Below are positions 1-7,715 of a stretch of 16,387 nucleotides of DNA, piece after piece; position 1 is the first letter of the stretch, and the number at the start of each line of letters is the position of its first letter. A program made the translations under genes and the position numbers. The stretch is from an uncultured Bacteroides sp. Lineage in GTDB: Bacteria > Bacteroidota > Bacteroidia > Bacteroidales > Bacteroidaceae. The notes below the pieces were generated by a model. The model saw nothing but the letters and a program-made list of their open reading frames with translations. It made no database searches and was not told the DNA's origin. The stretch lies in assembly GCA_905197435.1 (NCBI GenBank), contig CAJJYX010000061.1, positions 1 through 16,387 on the forward strand, in the 5' to 3' direction.

Positions 1-474
1 ATGAAGACGGCCGACAACGGATGCGCCGACAGGATAAACGACATATACGACATTTGCCGGGATTCGTGCTGGGGATTCTATGCTATCACGGCCTACAACA
101 CTGATTCTTCAGACATAAACAATTGGGTTGACTGCACGGGGGCAAGCTATCCTTTCCTCAAAGCCGACGAAGACATGATTAAAAGTATGGTGAGGTCAAA
201 CCCTGGTCTGCTTCTGATTAGCAACGGCGTGATCGACAAGAAATGGAGCAACAACAACTTGCCAGACATTGAAAGCGTCGGACAGCCTGAAGCAGCATCG
301 TTTTGGACGGCACACCGTTATTCGCTGACCTTGCTGCTTTTATGGTTCGTCATTCCGCTAAGCATATGCATCATGTCTGACAGAATATGGATTGGTATCA
401 AATACTACAAACACTATATTTTCAAGAAACATTTAAACATTCACAACAATGAGAAAGAAAATTGTAGCAGGTAA
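1..474 (+). CDS. DoxX-family membrane protein, C-terminal part (5' end outside window)
   Basis: The frame is open from the first base to a TAA at 472-474, so this is most likely the 3' end of a longer gene; the ATG at base 1 is probably internal. The visible 157 residues hold a soluble segment with a redoxin-like feel (a stretch near residues 50-90 reading YPFLKADED, then [10 protein letters not shown], then KWSNNNLPD) and one hydrophobic helix at about 106-125. From memory, Bacteroides genomes carry a DoxX-type membrane protein just upstream of tpiA with this kind of C-terminal tail; that is family and context recognition, not a search result. The helices expected of a DoxX core would lie upstream of the window. 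Its last 26 bases overlap the start of tpiA in another frame, which suggests translational coupling. Function unknown; a role in membrane redox or stress biology is only inferred. Confidence 0.65.
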   Translation: MKTADNGCADRINDIYDICRDSCWGFYAITAYNTDSSDINNWVDCTGASYPFLKADEDMIKSMVRSNPGLLLISNGVIDKKWSNNNLPDIESVGQPEAASFWTAHRYSLTLLLLWFVIPLSICIMSDRIWIGIKYYKHYIFKKHLNIHNNEKENCSR

Positions 475-1207
475 CTGGAAAATGAACAAGAACCTGCAAG
501 AAGGCGTTGCCTTGGCAAAAGAATTGAACGAGACTTTGACGGCAGACAAACCTAACTGCGACGTAGTAATCTGCACCCCATTCATCCACTTGGCCTCTGT
601 TGCCAACATCATTGACCAGAACATCATCGGCCTTGGTGCCGAAAACTGCGCAGACAAGGAAAAAGGTGCTTACACGGGCGAAGTTTCTGCCGAAATGGTA
701 AAGAGCACTGGTGCCAACTACGTTATCTTGGGCCACAGCGAACGCCGCGCATACTACCACGAAACTCCTGAGATTTTGAAGGAAAAGATCAACTTGGCTT
801 TGGCCAACGGTTTGAAGGTGATTTTCTGCATCGGTGAAGTTCTGGAAGAAAGAGAATCAGGCAAGCAGAATGAAGTTGTCAAAGCTCAGCTTGAGGGTTC
901 ACTCTTCGACCTTTCTCAGGAAGAATTCTCTAACATCATCTTGGCTTACGAACCAGTATGGGCCATTGGTACCGGTAAGACTGCCACTGCAGAACAGGCA
1001 CAGGAAATCCATGCTTTCATCCGTTCACTGATCGCTGAAAAGTATGGCAAGGAAATTGCAGAAAACTGCTCTATCCTCTATGGCGGTAGCTGCAAGCCCT
1101 CCAATGCAAAGGAACTGTTTGCCAACCCGGATGTTGACGGCGGTCTGATTGGTGGTGCTGCCTTGAAGGTATCTGACTTCAAGGGTATTATCGATGCCTT
1201 TAATTAA
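449..1207 (+). CDS. tpiA: Triosephosphate isomerase
   Basis: Interconverts dihydroxyacetone phosphate and glyceraldehyde 3-phosphate in cytoplasmic glycolysis and gluconeogenesis. The 252-residue protein has the normal length of the family and is a single TIM barrel. The expected catalytic residues are visible: Asn9 and Lys11 in the opening GNWKMN motif, His96 in LGHSERR, and Glu168 in [11 protein letters not shown], whose following residues form the mobile loop 6. The phosphate-binding YGGS and GGA segments follow near the C terminus. The start at 449 places Lys11 at its usual position, although it lies inside the preceding DoxX-type gene (26-bp overlap). It is the second gene of a + strand cluster that continues with a SPOR protein and folE. 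Confidence 0.98.
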   Translation: MRKKIVAGNWKMNKNLQEGVALAKELNETLTADKPNCDVVICTPFIHLASVANIIDQNIIGLGAENCADKEKGAYTGEVSAEMVKSTGANYVILGHSERRAYYHETPEILKEKINLALANGLKVIFCIGEVLEERESGKQNEVVKAQLEGSLFDLSQEEFSNIILAYEPVWAIGTGKTATAEQAQEIHAFIRSLIAEKYGKEIAENCSILYGGSCKPSNAKELFANPDVDGGLIGGAALKVSDFKGIIDAFN

Positions 1208-1220
1208 TGGATAATGGAGA

Positions 1221-1312
1221 ATTGATAATTGATAATGGGCATGTATGTGCCTGTTGTCGGTTATCAATTCCCTGTGTTTCTCATTATCAATCATCTACTA
1301 TCAATTATCAAT
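1221..1312. repeat. Inverted-repeat element between tpiA and the SPOR gene
   Basis: A perfect 14-bp inverted repeat (ATTGATAATTGATA at 1221-1234, complement at 1299-1312) brackets 64 bp. Inside it a second pair, ATTGATAATG (1228-1237) with CATTATCAAT (1282-1291), is also perfect, so two alternative stems are possible. The unit is itself a tandem of ATTGATA words. The right arm ends directly at the start codon of the SPOR gene (ATG 1314-1316), so an RNA stem here could affect its translation. There is no T run, so it is not an obvious intrinsic terminator. Confidence 0.7.
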
Positions 1313-1313
1313 T

Positions 1314-1772
1314 ATGAAAAAGCTTGGTTTGCTTTTAGTTGCATGTTTCGCTTTTGCAACCATTTCTGTAGCGCAGAACAATATTGTGAAAAGTCTGGAA
1401 CGTACTGTGCCGGGACAGGGCAAGGTGACTATCCATCAGGACGCACGCATTGCGGCATTGATAGGTTCGGAGTATGTACCTACCGGTTCGGATGAACAGA
1501 AAGTGATTAAGAGTCCGGGTTACCGCATACAGGTTTATGCAGGGAATAATACCCGTCAGGCCAAGAATGAAGCTTATGCGGTAGCTACCCGCATCAAGGA
1601 ACATTTCCCCGAACTTACAGTTTATACCTCTTTCAATCCTCCCCGCTGGCTGTGCCGTGCAGGAGACTTCCGCAGTATTGAGGAAGCGGATGCCATGATG
1701 CGCCAGTTGCGTGCTACCGGTGTATTCAAGGAAGTCTCTATCGTGAAAGAGCAGATAAACATTCCCTTATAA
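1314..1772 (+). CDS. Secreted SPOR-domain protein
   Basis: A 152-residue protein with a signal peptide (MKKLGLLLVACFAFATISVA, probable cleavage after Ala20) followed by a short linker and a SPOR domain at about 69-147. The domain is recognisable from GYRIQVYAG at its first strand and CRAGDFRSIEEADAMM in the second half, the usual R-x-G-x-F then eeA pattern. SPOR domains bind peptidoglycan lacking stem peptides, often at division sites, so a periplasmic cell-wall role is likely; the precise job is unknown. The frame extends upstream to 1245, but that would put a repeat-encoded tail before a normal signal peptide, so the ATG at 1314 is preferred. Cys11 sits within the hydrophobic core and is a poor lipobox. 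folE starts 9 bp downstream. Confidence 0.85.
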   Translation: MKKLGLLLVACFAFATISVAQNNIVKSLERTVPGQGKVTIHQDARIAALIGSEYVPTGSDEQKVIKSPGYRIQVYAGNNTRQAKNEAYAVATRIKEHFPELTVYTSFNPPRWLCRAGDFRSIEEADAMMRQLRATGVFKEVSIVKEQINIPL

Positions 1773-1781
1773 AGAATAATC

Positions 1782-2369
1782 ATGTTAGGAAAAGAAGAAA
1801 TTGTATCTCCTTCATTGGACGAACTGAAGGAACATTATCACCGCATTCTCACTCTGCTGGGTGAAGATGCCGGACGCGAAGGTTTGCAGAAGACGCCGGA
1901 ACGGGTGGCAAAGGCCATGTTGTCGTTGACAAAAGGATATCAAATGGATCCGCACGAGGTGCTCCGTTCCGCCAAGTTCCAAGAAGAGTACAGTCAGATG
2001 GTGATTGTGAAAGACATTGACTTCTTCTCGCTTTGCGAACATCACATGCTTCCCTTCTATGGAAAGGCGCATGTGGCATATATTCCTAACGGCTACATTA
2101 CCGGGCTGAGCAAGATAGCCCGTGTGGTGGATATTTTCTCTCACCGCCTGCAAGTGCAGGAACGCATGACGCTTCAAATAAAAGAGTGCATTCAGGAGAC
2201 TCTGAACCCGCTGGGGGTTATGGTCGTTGTGGAAGCTAAACACATGTGCATGCAGATGCGCGGCGTGGAGAAGCAGAACTCCATCACCACTACATCCGAT
2301 TTTACCGGAGCTTTCAACCAGGCGAAGACCCGGGAGGAATTCATGAACCTAATCAGGCATAGTTCATAG
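1782..2369 (+). CDS. folE: GTP cyclohydrolase I
   Basis: Converts GTP to 7,8-dihydroneopterin triphosphate, the entry step to folate (and possibly queuosine) biosynthesis. The 195-residue chain carries the whole conserved core: [10 protein letters not shown] at about 37-46, the zinc and active-site segment [10 protein letters not shown] with Cys85 and His88, the [15 protein letters not shown] segment, and HMCMQMRG with Cys156. The Cys85-His88-Cys156 spacing matches the zinc ligands of the E. coli enzyme (110, 113, 181). It is the last gene of the + strand cluster and converges with dnaG, with only 12 bp between the two stop codons and no visible terminator hairpin. Confidence 0.97.
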   Translation: MLGKEEIVSPSLDELKEHYHRILTLLGEDAGREGLQKTPERVAKAMLSLTKGYQMDPHEVLRSAKFQEEYSQMVIVKDIDFFSLCEHHMLPFYGKAHVAYIPNGYITGLSKIARVVDIFSHRLQVQERMTLQIKECIQETLNPLGVMVVVEAKHMCMQMRGVEKQNSITTTSDFTGAFNQAKTREEFMNLIRHSS

Positions 2370-2381
2370 GGTGGGGAAAAA

Positions 2382-4487
2382 TCAGAAACTGACTATGACC
2401 CTATCTCCCAGCCGCCTTGCCATGAGGATCTTTACTTTGTGCAATTCGTTGTAGCGCTTCATGATGCTGTTGCATTGGGCTTCGTTGTTGATGACGGCAG
2501 GGTCCTGCAGGGCAAACATGACGTGCTTTAATTCCTCACTGACGATGGCATACTTGAAGTTTATCATCAACCGTGGGATTAGCTCATAGAGGCGTTCTTC
2601 GTCTGTCACCATTTGTTCCATCTGTGATTTTCTCAACTGGTAGCGGTTGCTGATAAGTTCCACGCTCAGTTTGCTGATGACAGGGTCGGGGTGTGTCACG
2701 AAATACCGTTCGGCAATGAAGCCTTCACTGTGGATACGTTCGGCAGCCTCCGCCAGAATCTGGCGGTGAAGCGGATTGTGGAAGGCAAGCTCGTCTTCCT
2801 TTAAGTCATTGACTATATATTCGGTTACGGTGATAGGGGTTTCCTGTCCCTCTTCATTGGTGACTTTGCACATCACCCGCTCACCATAGAGCACTACCAT
2901 TTTCAGAATCAGCCGTTCGTACTTATAGAATTCCTGGCCTTCCTTTCCTTCTTGCGGGATGAAAGATACATATTCCTCCGGTGGAAAAGGCGGGGGCGTT
3001 TCGGAAGGGGAACCGTCAGGTGACAACTCAGGCGGATAACCGGCAACTTGTTGTGCGTCTGAGATTGCACTTGTAGCTGCTGCATGGCTGCCATTGGCAA
3101 TGCCCGCTTCTGCATTGGCTCTTGCGGCGTTGGCCGACCGGCGTTCGCGTTCTGCACGCTCGGCTTGCTGTTCGGCTTGTTTTTCGCGGCGCTTGGCAAC
3201 TTCGGAAACCAGCAGTTTATCTTCTACATGCAGCAATTGGGCACACTCCTTGATGTAGACATCGCGCACGATGGCTTCGGGAATGATGGAAATGCTCTGC
3301 ACAAGGTTTCCGATAAGCTCTGCACGCTTGATGGGGTCTTTCCCTGCATCTTCAAGCAGCAGGTTGGTTTTGAAGCGGATAAAGTCTGTTTCATTTGCTT
3401 GGATGAAGGCCTGGAACTCTGCCGCATTATGCTTACGGGCAAAGGAGTCCGGGTCATCACCGTCGGGCAGGAGGCAAACTTTGACGTTCATACCTTCTTC
3501 CAGCAACATATCAATACCTCGGATAGAAGCCTTGATACCGGCAGCGTCACCGTCATAAAGCACTGTCATATTGTTGGTGAAGCGATGAATCATGCGGATT
3601 TGTCCGGATGTCAATGCCGTCCCCGAAGAAGCAACCACATTCTCTATGCCTGCCTGGTGCATGGAAATGACGTCCGTATAGCCTTCAACGAGAAAGCAAC
3701 GGTCTTGTTTCACAATGGCCTGTTTGGCAAAGTATATGCCATACAGTTCATTGCTTTTATGATAAATCTCCGATTCCGGTGAGTTGACGTACTTTACCTT
3801 GACACCTTTGGTGGCGCCGGCAAGTACACGTCCTCCGAAAGCCACCACTTTGCCGGAGAGAGTATGTACCGGAAAGATGACCCGCCCCCAGAAGCGGTCG
3901 CGCAGCCGGTGGTCGTCCGTTTCGTAGCAGAGGCCTGTCTTGATAAGATAGTCCTTTTTGTATCCTTTCTTCAGAGCTTCCTGGGCAAGGGCATCGTGGC
4001 TTTCGGTAGAGTAACCCAACTGGAACTTCTCGATGATGTCATCGCGGAAACCGCGGCTGCGAAAATAGGCCATACCGATACTCCGGCCGTCCACATGGTT
4101 CTTCAGGATATTCTGGAAGTAGTCGCGGGCAAAATTGTTCACGATGAAGAGGCTTTCCCGTTCACTCTGAGCCATTTTCTCCTCGCTGGATAGTTCACGC
4201 TCTTTAATCTCAATGCCGTATTTCTTGGCAAGGTACTTCAGGGCCTCAGGATAGGACATCTGTTCGTGCTCCATGATGAAGTGCACGGCATTCCCTCCTT
4301 TTCCACAGGCAAAACACTTGCAGAGCCCTTTGGCGGGGGACACATAGAAGGAAGGCGTTTTGTCATCGTGGAAAGGGCACAGGCCTACATAGTTCACGCC
4401 GCGTTTGCGCAGGGTGACGAAGTCCGATACCACATCGTATATCTGTGCGGCGTCGAGTATGCGGTCTATGGTGGATTGGTCTATCAT
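2382..4487 (-). CDS. dnaG: DNA primase
   Basis: Makes RNA primers at the replication fork with the DnaB helicase. Domains in order: a CHC2 zinc finger at about 35-75 with Cys37, His40, Cys58 and Cys61; the primase catalytic core; a TOPRIM fold with the acidic residues Glu268 in VEGYTDV and Asp312/Asp314 in YDGDAAG; and a C-terminal part (about 510-701) where the DnaB-binding domain is expected. Residues 430-505 form a low-complexity linker, first Glu/Arg/Ala-rich then Pro-rich, which explains the 701-residue length compared with about 580 in E. coli. The start MIDQSTIDRIL is typical. It is probably transcribed alone, from a promoter whose -7 box is at 4510-4517. Confidence 0.97.
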   Translation of the reverse strand: MIDQSTIDRILDAAQIYDVVSDFVTLRKRGVNYVGLCPFHDDKTPSFYVSPAKGLCKCFACGKGGNAVHFIMEHEQMSYPEALKYLAKKYGIEIKERELSSEEKMAQSERESLFIVNNFARDYFQNILKNHVDGRSIGMAYFRSRGFRDDIIEKFQLGYSTESHDALAQEALKKGYKKDYLIKTGLCYETDDHRLRDRFWGRVIFPVHTLSGKVVAFGGRVLAGATKGVKVKYVNSPESEIYHKSNELYGIYFAKQAIVKQDRCFLVEGYTDVISMHQAGIENVVASSGTALTSGQIRMIHRFTNNMTVLYDGDAAGIKASIRGIDMLLEEGMNVKVCLLPDGDDPDSFARKHNAAEFQAFIQANETDFIRFKTNLLLEDAGKDPIKRAELIGNLVQSISIIPEAIVRDVYIKECAQLLHVEDKLLVSEVAKRREKQAEQQAERAERERRSANAARANAEAGIANGSHAAATSAISDAQQVAGYPPELSPDGSPSETPPPFPPEEYVSFIPQEGKEGQEFYKYERLILKMVVLYGERVMCKVTNEEGQETPITVTEYIVNDLKEDELAFHNPLHRQILAEAAERIHSEGFIAERYFVTHPDPVISKLSVELISNRYQLRKSQMEQMVTDEERLYELIPRLMINFKYAIVSEELKHVMFALQDPAVINNEAQCNSIMKRYNELHKVKILMARRLGDRVIVSF

Positions 4488-4509
4488 AAAGGCAATTCTA
4501 TTGATGGTG

Positions 4510-4517
4510 CAAAGATA
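4510..4517 (-). promoter_or_regulatory. Putative dnaG promoter (-7 box)
   Basis: On the - strand this reads TATCTTTG, an exact match to the Bacteroides -7 consensus TAnnTTTG. It lies 22 bp before the dnaG start codon, predicting a very short 5' leader. I see no good TTTG at the -33 position; that space is taken by the terminator hairpin of the upstream tyrA operon. Confidence 0.55.
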
Positions 4518-4545
4518 AAAAAAATCCCCCGTTGAGGACGAGGGA
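4517..4545 (-). terminator. Intrinsic terminator after tyrA
   Basis: On the - strand a 7-bp stem (TCCCTCG with CGGGGGA, one G-U pair; arms 4539-4545 and 4525-4531, 7-nt loop) is followed directly by eight T residues (4524-4517). It starts 32 bp after the tyrA stop and would end the aromatic amino acid operon. Its last T residue is also the first base of the dnaG -7 box. Confidence 0.75.
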
Positions 4546-4577
4546 ACCTGATGTTTTAAGTATCGGAAACATCCTGC

Positions 4578-5351
4578 CTATTTAATATTCTCTCTAATTT
4601 TAGTCAGGTATTTCTTCATGCCTTCCGCATCCTTGTTGTTGATGATTTCCAGCAGGTTCTTCAGTTCCAGGCGGATATTCTCAACTTGTGAGGGAGTGCG
4701 CGGATTGAACAGAATCTCTTGGAGCAGGTAGTCATCTTCGTTCAGCAGTCCTTTGGCAATAGCCATGTGCTTTTTGAATGTAGTGCCCGGAGCTTCCTGG
4801 TGTTTCATTACCGCCGCGAATACGAAAGTGGATACGAACGGGATGGACAATGAATAGGCCACCGTCTCATCGTGTTCGTCGAATGTATATTCAAAGATGT
4901 TCAGCTTCATGGTCTGGTAGAGGTCCTTGAAGAAGATTTTGCCCAAGTGGTCGCCCTCGCTGATGATGATGGCATTCTCTGTATTCAGATTGCTGAGGCT
5001 GGCAAAAGTAGGGCCGAACATGGGATGTGTCGATACGTAGCGGAAACCACTTTCTTCGTAGAACTTCTTCAGTCCGGTCTTTACCGAAGCAATGTCACTG
5101 ATGATACAGTCCTTGGGCAGTACCGGCAACACTTGCCGGAAAGCATCCAGCGTGTATTTCACCGTAACGGCATTGATGACCAGCTCCGGCTCAAACTCTT
5201 TGATTTCTTCCAGCGTAGTGAAACGGTAGGTATTGTAGACAAAACGCAGTTGGTGCGGATTAACGTCGAACACAGCCGTCTCGTGCTGGAAGCTCAATGT
5301 ATCTGTAAAGAAGGAGCCCATTTTTCCGGCTCCGAGTATTAATATTCTCAT
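4578..5351 (-). CDS. tyrA: Prephenate dehydrogenase
   Basis: Oxidatively decarboxylates prephenate to 4-hydroxyphenylpyruvate, the tyrosine branch. The 257-residue protein has an N-terminal Rossmann fold with GAGKMG at 7-12 and an Asp at the end of the second strand (VFDVN, about 27-31), which favours NAD. The segments SDIASVKTGL (85-94) and THPMFGP, with the probable catalytic His109, are typical of TyrA. It has neither a chorismate mutase nor an ACT domain, so Tyr feedback on this enzyme is not evident. Arogenate use cannot be excluded from sequence. It is the last gene of the aromatic operon, 86 bp after the DAHP synthase gene; the gap holds a tandem repeat. A terminator follows. Confidence 0.93.
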   Translation of the reverse strand: MRILILGAGKMGSFFTDTLSFQHETAVFDVNPHQLRFVYNTYRFTTLEEIKEFEPELVINAVTVKYTLDAFRQVLPVLPKDCIISDIASVKTGLKKFYEESGFRYVSTHPMFGPTFASLSNLNTENAIIISEGDHLGKIFFKDLYQTMKLNIFEYTFDEHDETVAYSLSIPFVSTFVFAAVMKHQEAPGTTFKKHMAIAKGLLNEDDYLLQEILFNPRTPSQVENIRLELKNLLEIINNKDAEGMKKYLTKIRENIK

Positions 5352-5355
5352 GATT

Positions 5356-5435
5356 GGTTAGTGGTAAGCGGTTAGTGATAAGTGGTTAGTGATAAGTGGT
5401 TAGTGATAAGTGGTTAGTGATAATCGCTTATCACT
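5356..5435. repeat. 14-bp tandem repeat with inverted tail in the operon gap
   Basis: On the + strand the unit GGTTAGTGATAAGT is repeated head to tail at 5370, 5384 and 5398 without change. A diverged copy stands at 5356 (GGTTAGTGGTAAGC) and a near-complete copy at 5412. The inverted sequence TTATCACTTATCACT then follows (5428 onward) and runs into the stop codon of the DAHP synthase gene (5438-5440). AGTGATAA at 5416-5423 and TTATCACT at 5428-5435 form an 8-bp stem with a 4-nt loop. The element fills nearly the whole gap before tyrA. Confidence 0.85.
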
Positions 5436-5437
5436 TA

Positions 5438-6505
5438 TCACTTATTAATAATTTCCATCTGTTGCCTTACACTTTCCTCGTGTATGGCTTCGAATACTTT
5501 CTTGATGAATTCGGCATCCATACCGCACAGTGCGCCTTGCGAACCGCGTTTTTCGAGGATTTCGTTGTAGCGTCCGGTTTGCAGGATGGTCATGTCATGC
5601 TCCTTTTTGTATGTACCGATTTCACGTGCCACACGCATCCGCTTGGCCAACTCCTGAATAAGGTTGTTGTCGCATTCGTCAATCTGCTTGCGCAATTCGC
5701 TGAGGTTCTCGGTGCTCTGCGTCTCCTTGCGGATGACGAGCAGGTTGAGGATGTAATCCAAGACATCCGGGGTGACTTGCTGGGCGGCATCGCTCCAGGC
5801 GCAGTCCGGGTTGCAGTGGCTTTCGATAATCAGGCCGTTGAAACCTAAATCCATGGCCTGCTGGCAAAGCGGGGCAATCAGTTCGCGCTTTCCACCTATG
5901 TGGCTGGGGTCGCAGATGATGGGCAGGTTCGGAATGCGGCGGCGCAGCTCGATGGGGATATGCCATTGCGGCAGGTTGCGGTACAGCTTCTTGTCATAGC
6001 TGCTGAACCCCCGGTGGATGGCTCCCAAGCGTTTCAGACCTGCGTTATTGATACGCTCCAAAGCTCCAATCCATAACTCCAGGTCAGGATTTACCGGGTT
6101 TTTCACCAGCACCGGAATATCGACACCCTTCAGTGCATCGGCAATCTCCTGTACGGCGAAGGGGTTGGCAGTGGTGCGTGCACCTACCCAAAGGAGGTCA
6201 ATTCCGGCCTTCAGGCATTCGTATACGTGTTTGGCGGTAGCAACTTCCGTAGAAACATACATGCCTGTTTCTTTCTTTACTTCCTTCAGCCATGCAAGGC
6301 CGTCTACACCTACTCCTTCGAAGCCGCCCGGCTTGGTGCGCGGTTTCCAGATACCGGCACGGAATAGCTTGATGCCTTTGTCTGCCAGTTGTCTGGCTGT
6401 ACTCATTACTTGTTCTTCTGTCTCGGCGCTGCAAGGGCCGGCTATTACCATAGGGCGTTTGTTTTCGACGCCGGGCAATGTGATGGGTTCTAATTCGAGT
6501 TCCAT
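5438..6505 (-). CDS. Bifunctional DAHP synthase / chorismate mutase
   Basis: The N-terminal part (about 1-260) is a type I-beta DAHP synthase that joins phosphoenolpyruvate and erythrose 4-phosphate to open the shikimate pathway. The C-terminal part (about 265-355) is an AroQ-type chorismate mutase making prephenate. Visible residues include GPCS with metal ligand Cys25, the KPRT motif at 54-57, His202 in DPSH, Glu228 in IIESH and Asp239. The mutase begins with LRKQIDECDNNLI. From established knowledge, the same fusion in Prevotella nigrescens is allosterically inhibited by prephenate, so similar control is likely here. The aminotransferase gene ends 13 bp upstream, consistent with cotranscription. 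Confidence 0.95.
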   Translation of the reverse strand: MELELEPITLPGVENKRPMVIAGPCSAETEEQVMSTARQLADKGIKLFRAGIWKPRTKPGGFEGVGVDGLAWLKEVKKETGMYVSTEVATAKHVYECLKAGIDLLWVGARTTANPFAVQEIADALKGVDIPVLVKNPVNPDLELWIGALERINNAGLKRLGAIHRGFSSYDKKLYRNLPQWHIPIELRRRIPNLPIICDPSHIGGKRELIAPLCQQAMDLGFNGLIIESHCNPDCAWSDAAQQVTPDVLDYILNLLVIRKETQSTENLSELRKQIDECDNNLIQELAKRMRVAREIGTYKKEHDMTILQTGRYNEILEKRGSQGALCGMDAEFIKKVFEAIHEESVRQQMEIINK

Positions 6506-6518
6506 ATTCTTTATTTGT

Positions 6519-7715
6519 TTAATTATATTCTTTAGTTATCATCTCTTTGATGCGCTTCAGTGCTTCTGCCAGTTTATCATCCTTGCAGCAGAGGGAAATG
6601 CGGATATACCGCTTTCCGTTGCTTCCGAAGATAAATCCCGGAGTGATGAATACTCTGGCTTCGTGCAGCACGCGCTCGGTCAGTTGCTCCACGTCCGCAC
6701 AGCTGTCGGGGATTTTGCCCCAGAGAAACATGCCTACCTGCTTTTCGTCGTAAGTGCAGCCCAAGGCGTGCATGATTTCTCCTGCCAGTTGGCGGCGGTT
6801 GCTGTAATTCTTGTTATTGCCGTCATACCAGTCTTGTTCTGCTTCAAGGGCGGTGGCTGCTGCCAGTTGCATGGCGCGGAACATGCCGCTGTCAATGTTG
6901 CTCTTCACCTTCAGTATCCACTGGACAAAGTCGGCGTTCGAGGCAAGCATGCCGATGCGCCAACCCGGCATGTTGTGGCTCTTGCTCATGGAGTTGAACT
7001 CGATGCAGCAGTCTTTGGCTCCCGGGATGCTGAGAATACTGATGGGATGCTTGTTCAGGATAAAGCTGTAAGGATTGTCATTTACGATGACAATGCCTTT
7101 GCGGCGGGCAAATTCCACCAGTTTCCGGTATAGCTCGGGGGATGCGTTGGCTCCTGTGGGCATGTTGGGATAGTTGGTCCACATCAGTTTTACGCGGCTC
7201 ATGTCCATCTTTTCCAGTTCGTCAAAGTCGGGCATCCAACCGTTTTCTTCTTTCAGGTTGTAGCTTACCACTTCGGCTCCCAGAATTTTGCTCAGCGAGG
7301 TATAGGTGGGGTAGCCGGGGTTGGGAACCAGTACTTGTTCTCCGGGATTGACGAAAGCCAGCGTTACGTGCAGGATACCTTCCTTGGAGCCGATGAGCGG
7401 TTGTATCTCCGTGTTGGGATTCAAATCTACATGATACCATTTTTTATACCATGCAGCGAAACTGCGGCGCAGTTCGGGAATGCCGACGTAGGGCATATAA
7501 CCGTGTCCGTCCGGGTTCTGTGCGGCTTCGCAAAGGGTCTGGATGGTTTTTTCGGAAGGCGGCATGTCGGGGCTTCCGATACCCAGGCTGATGACATCCA
7601 TTCCTTCGGCATTCATTTGTGCCACTTCTTTCAGCTTCCTCGAGAAGTAGTATTCACTTACGCTTGCCAGACGGTCGGCAGGCTTTATCCTATATGTTTG
7701 ATTTTCCATCTTCAT
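6519..7715 (-). CDS. PLP-dependent aminotransferase, class I/II (probable aromatic or prephenate aminotransferase)
   Basis: A 398-residue fold-type I aminotransferase. Key residues visible: Lys245 in NSMSKSHNMPGWRIG (Schiff base with PLP), Asp213 and Tyr216 in VNDNPYSF, Asn184 in the NMPTGA motif, and Arg372 in YIRISLC for the substrate carboxylate. By overall look it belongs with the aspartate/LL-diaminopimelate aminotransferase group. Its place between pheA and the DAHP synthase-mutase argues that it performs the final transamination of phenylpyruvate and hydroxyphenylpyruvate, or of prephenate; specificity cannot be read from sequence. Its start overlaps the pheA end by 26 bp, suggesting translational coupling. 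A second Met at residue 3 is an equally possible start. Confidence 0.88.
   Translation of the reverse strand: MKMENQTYRIKPADRLASVSEYYFSRKLKEVAQMNAEGMDVISLGIGSPDMPPSEKTIQTLCEAAQNPDGHGYMPYVGIPELRRSFAAWYKKWYHVDLNPNTEIQPLIGSKEGILHVTLAFVNPGEQVLVPNPGYPTYTSLSKILGAEVVSYNLKEENGWMPDFDELEKMDMSRVKLMWTNYPNMPTGANASPELYRKLVEFARRKGIVIVNDNPYSFILNKHPISILSIPGAKDCCIEFNSMSKSHNMPGWRIGMLASNADFVQWILKVKSNIDSGMFRAMQLAAATALEAEQDWYDGNNKNYSNRRQLAGEIMHALGCTYDEKQVGMFLWGKIPDSCADVEQLTERVLHEARVFITPGFIFGSNGKRYIRISLCCKDDKLAEALKRIKEMITKEYN

Noticed and set aside
1245..1313. Upstream extension of the SPOR protein to an ATG at 1245
   Set aside because: It would add 23 residues encoded by the inverted repeat ahead of a normal signal peptide; the ATG at 1314 is clearly better.
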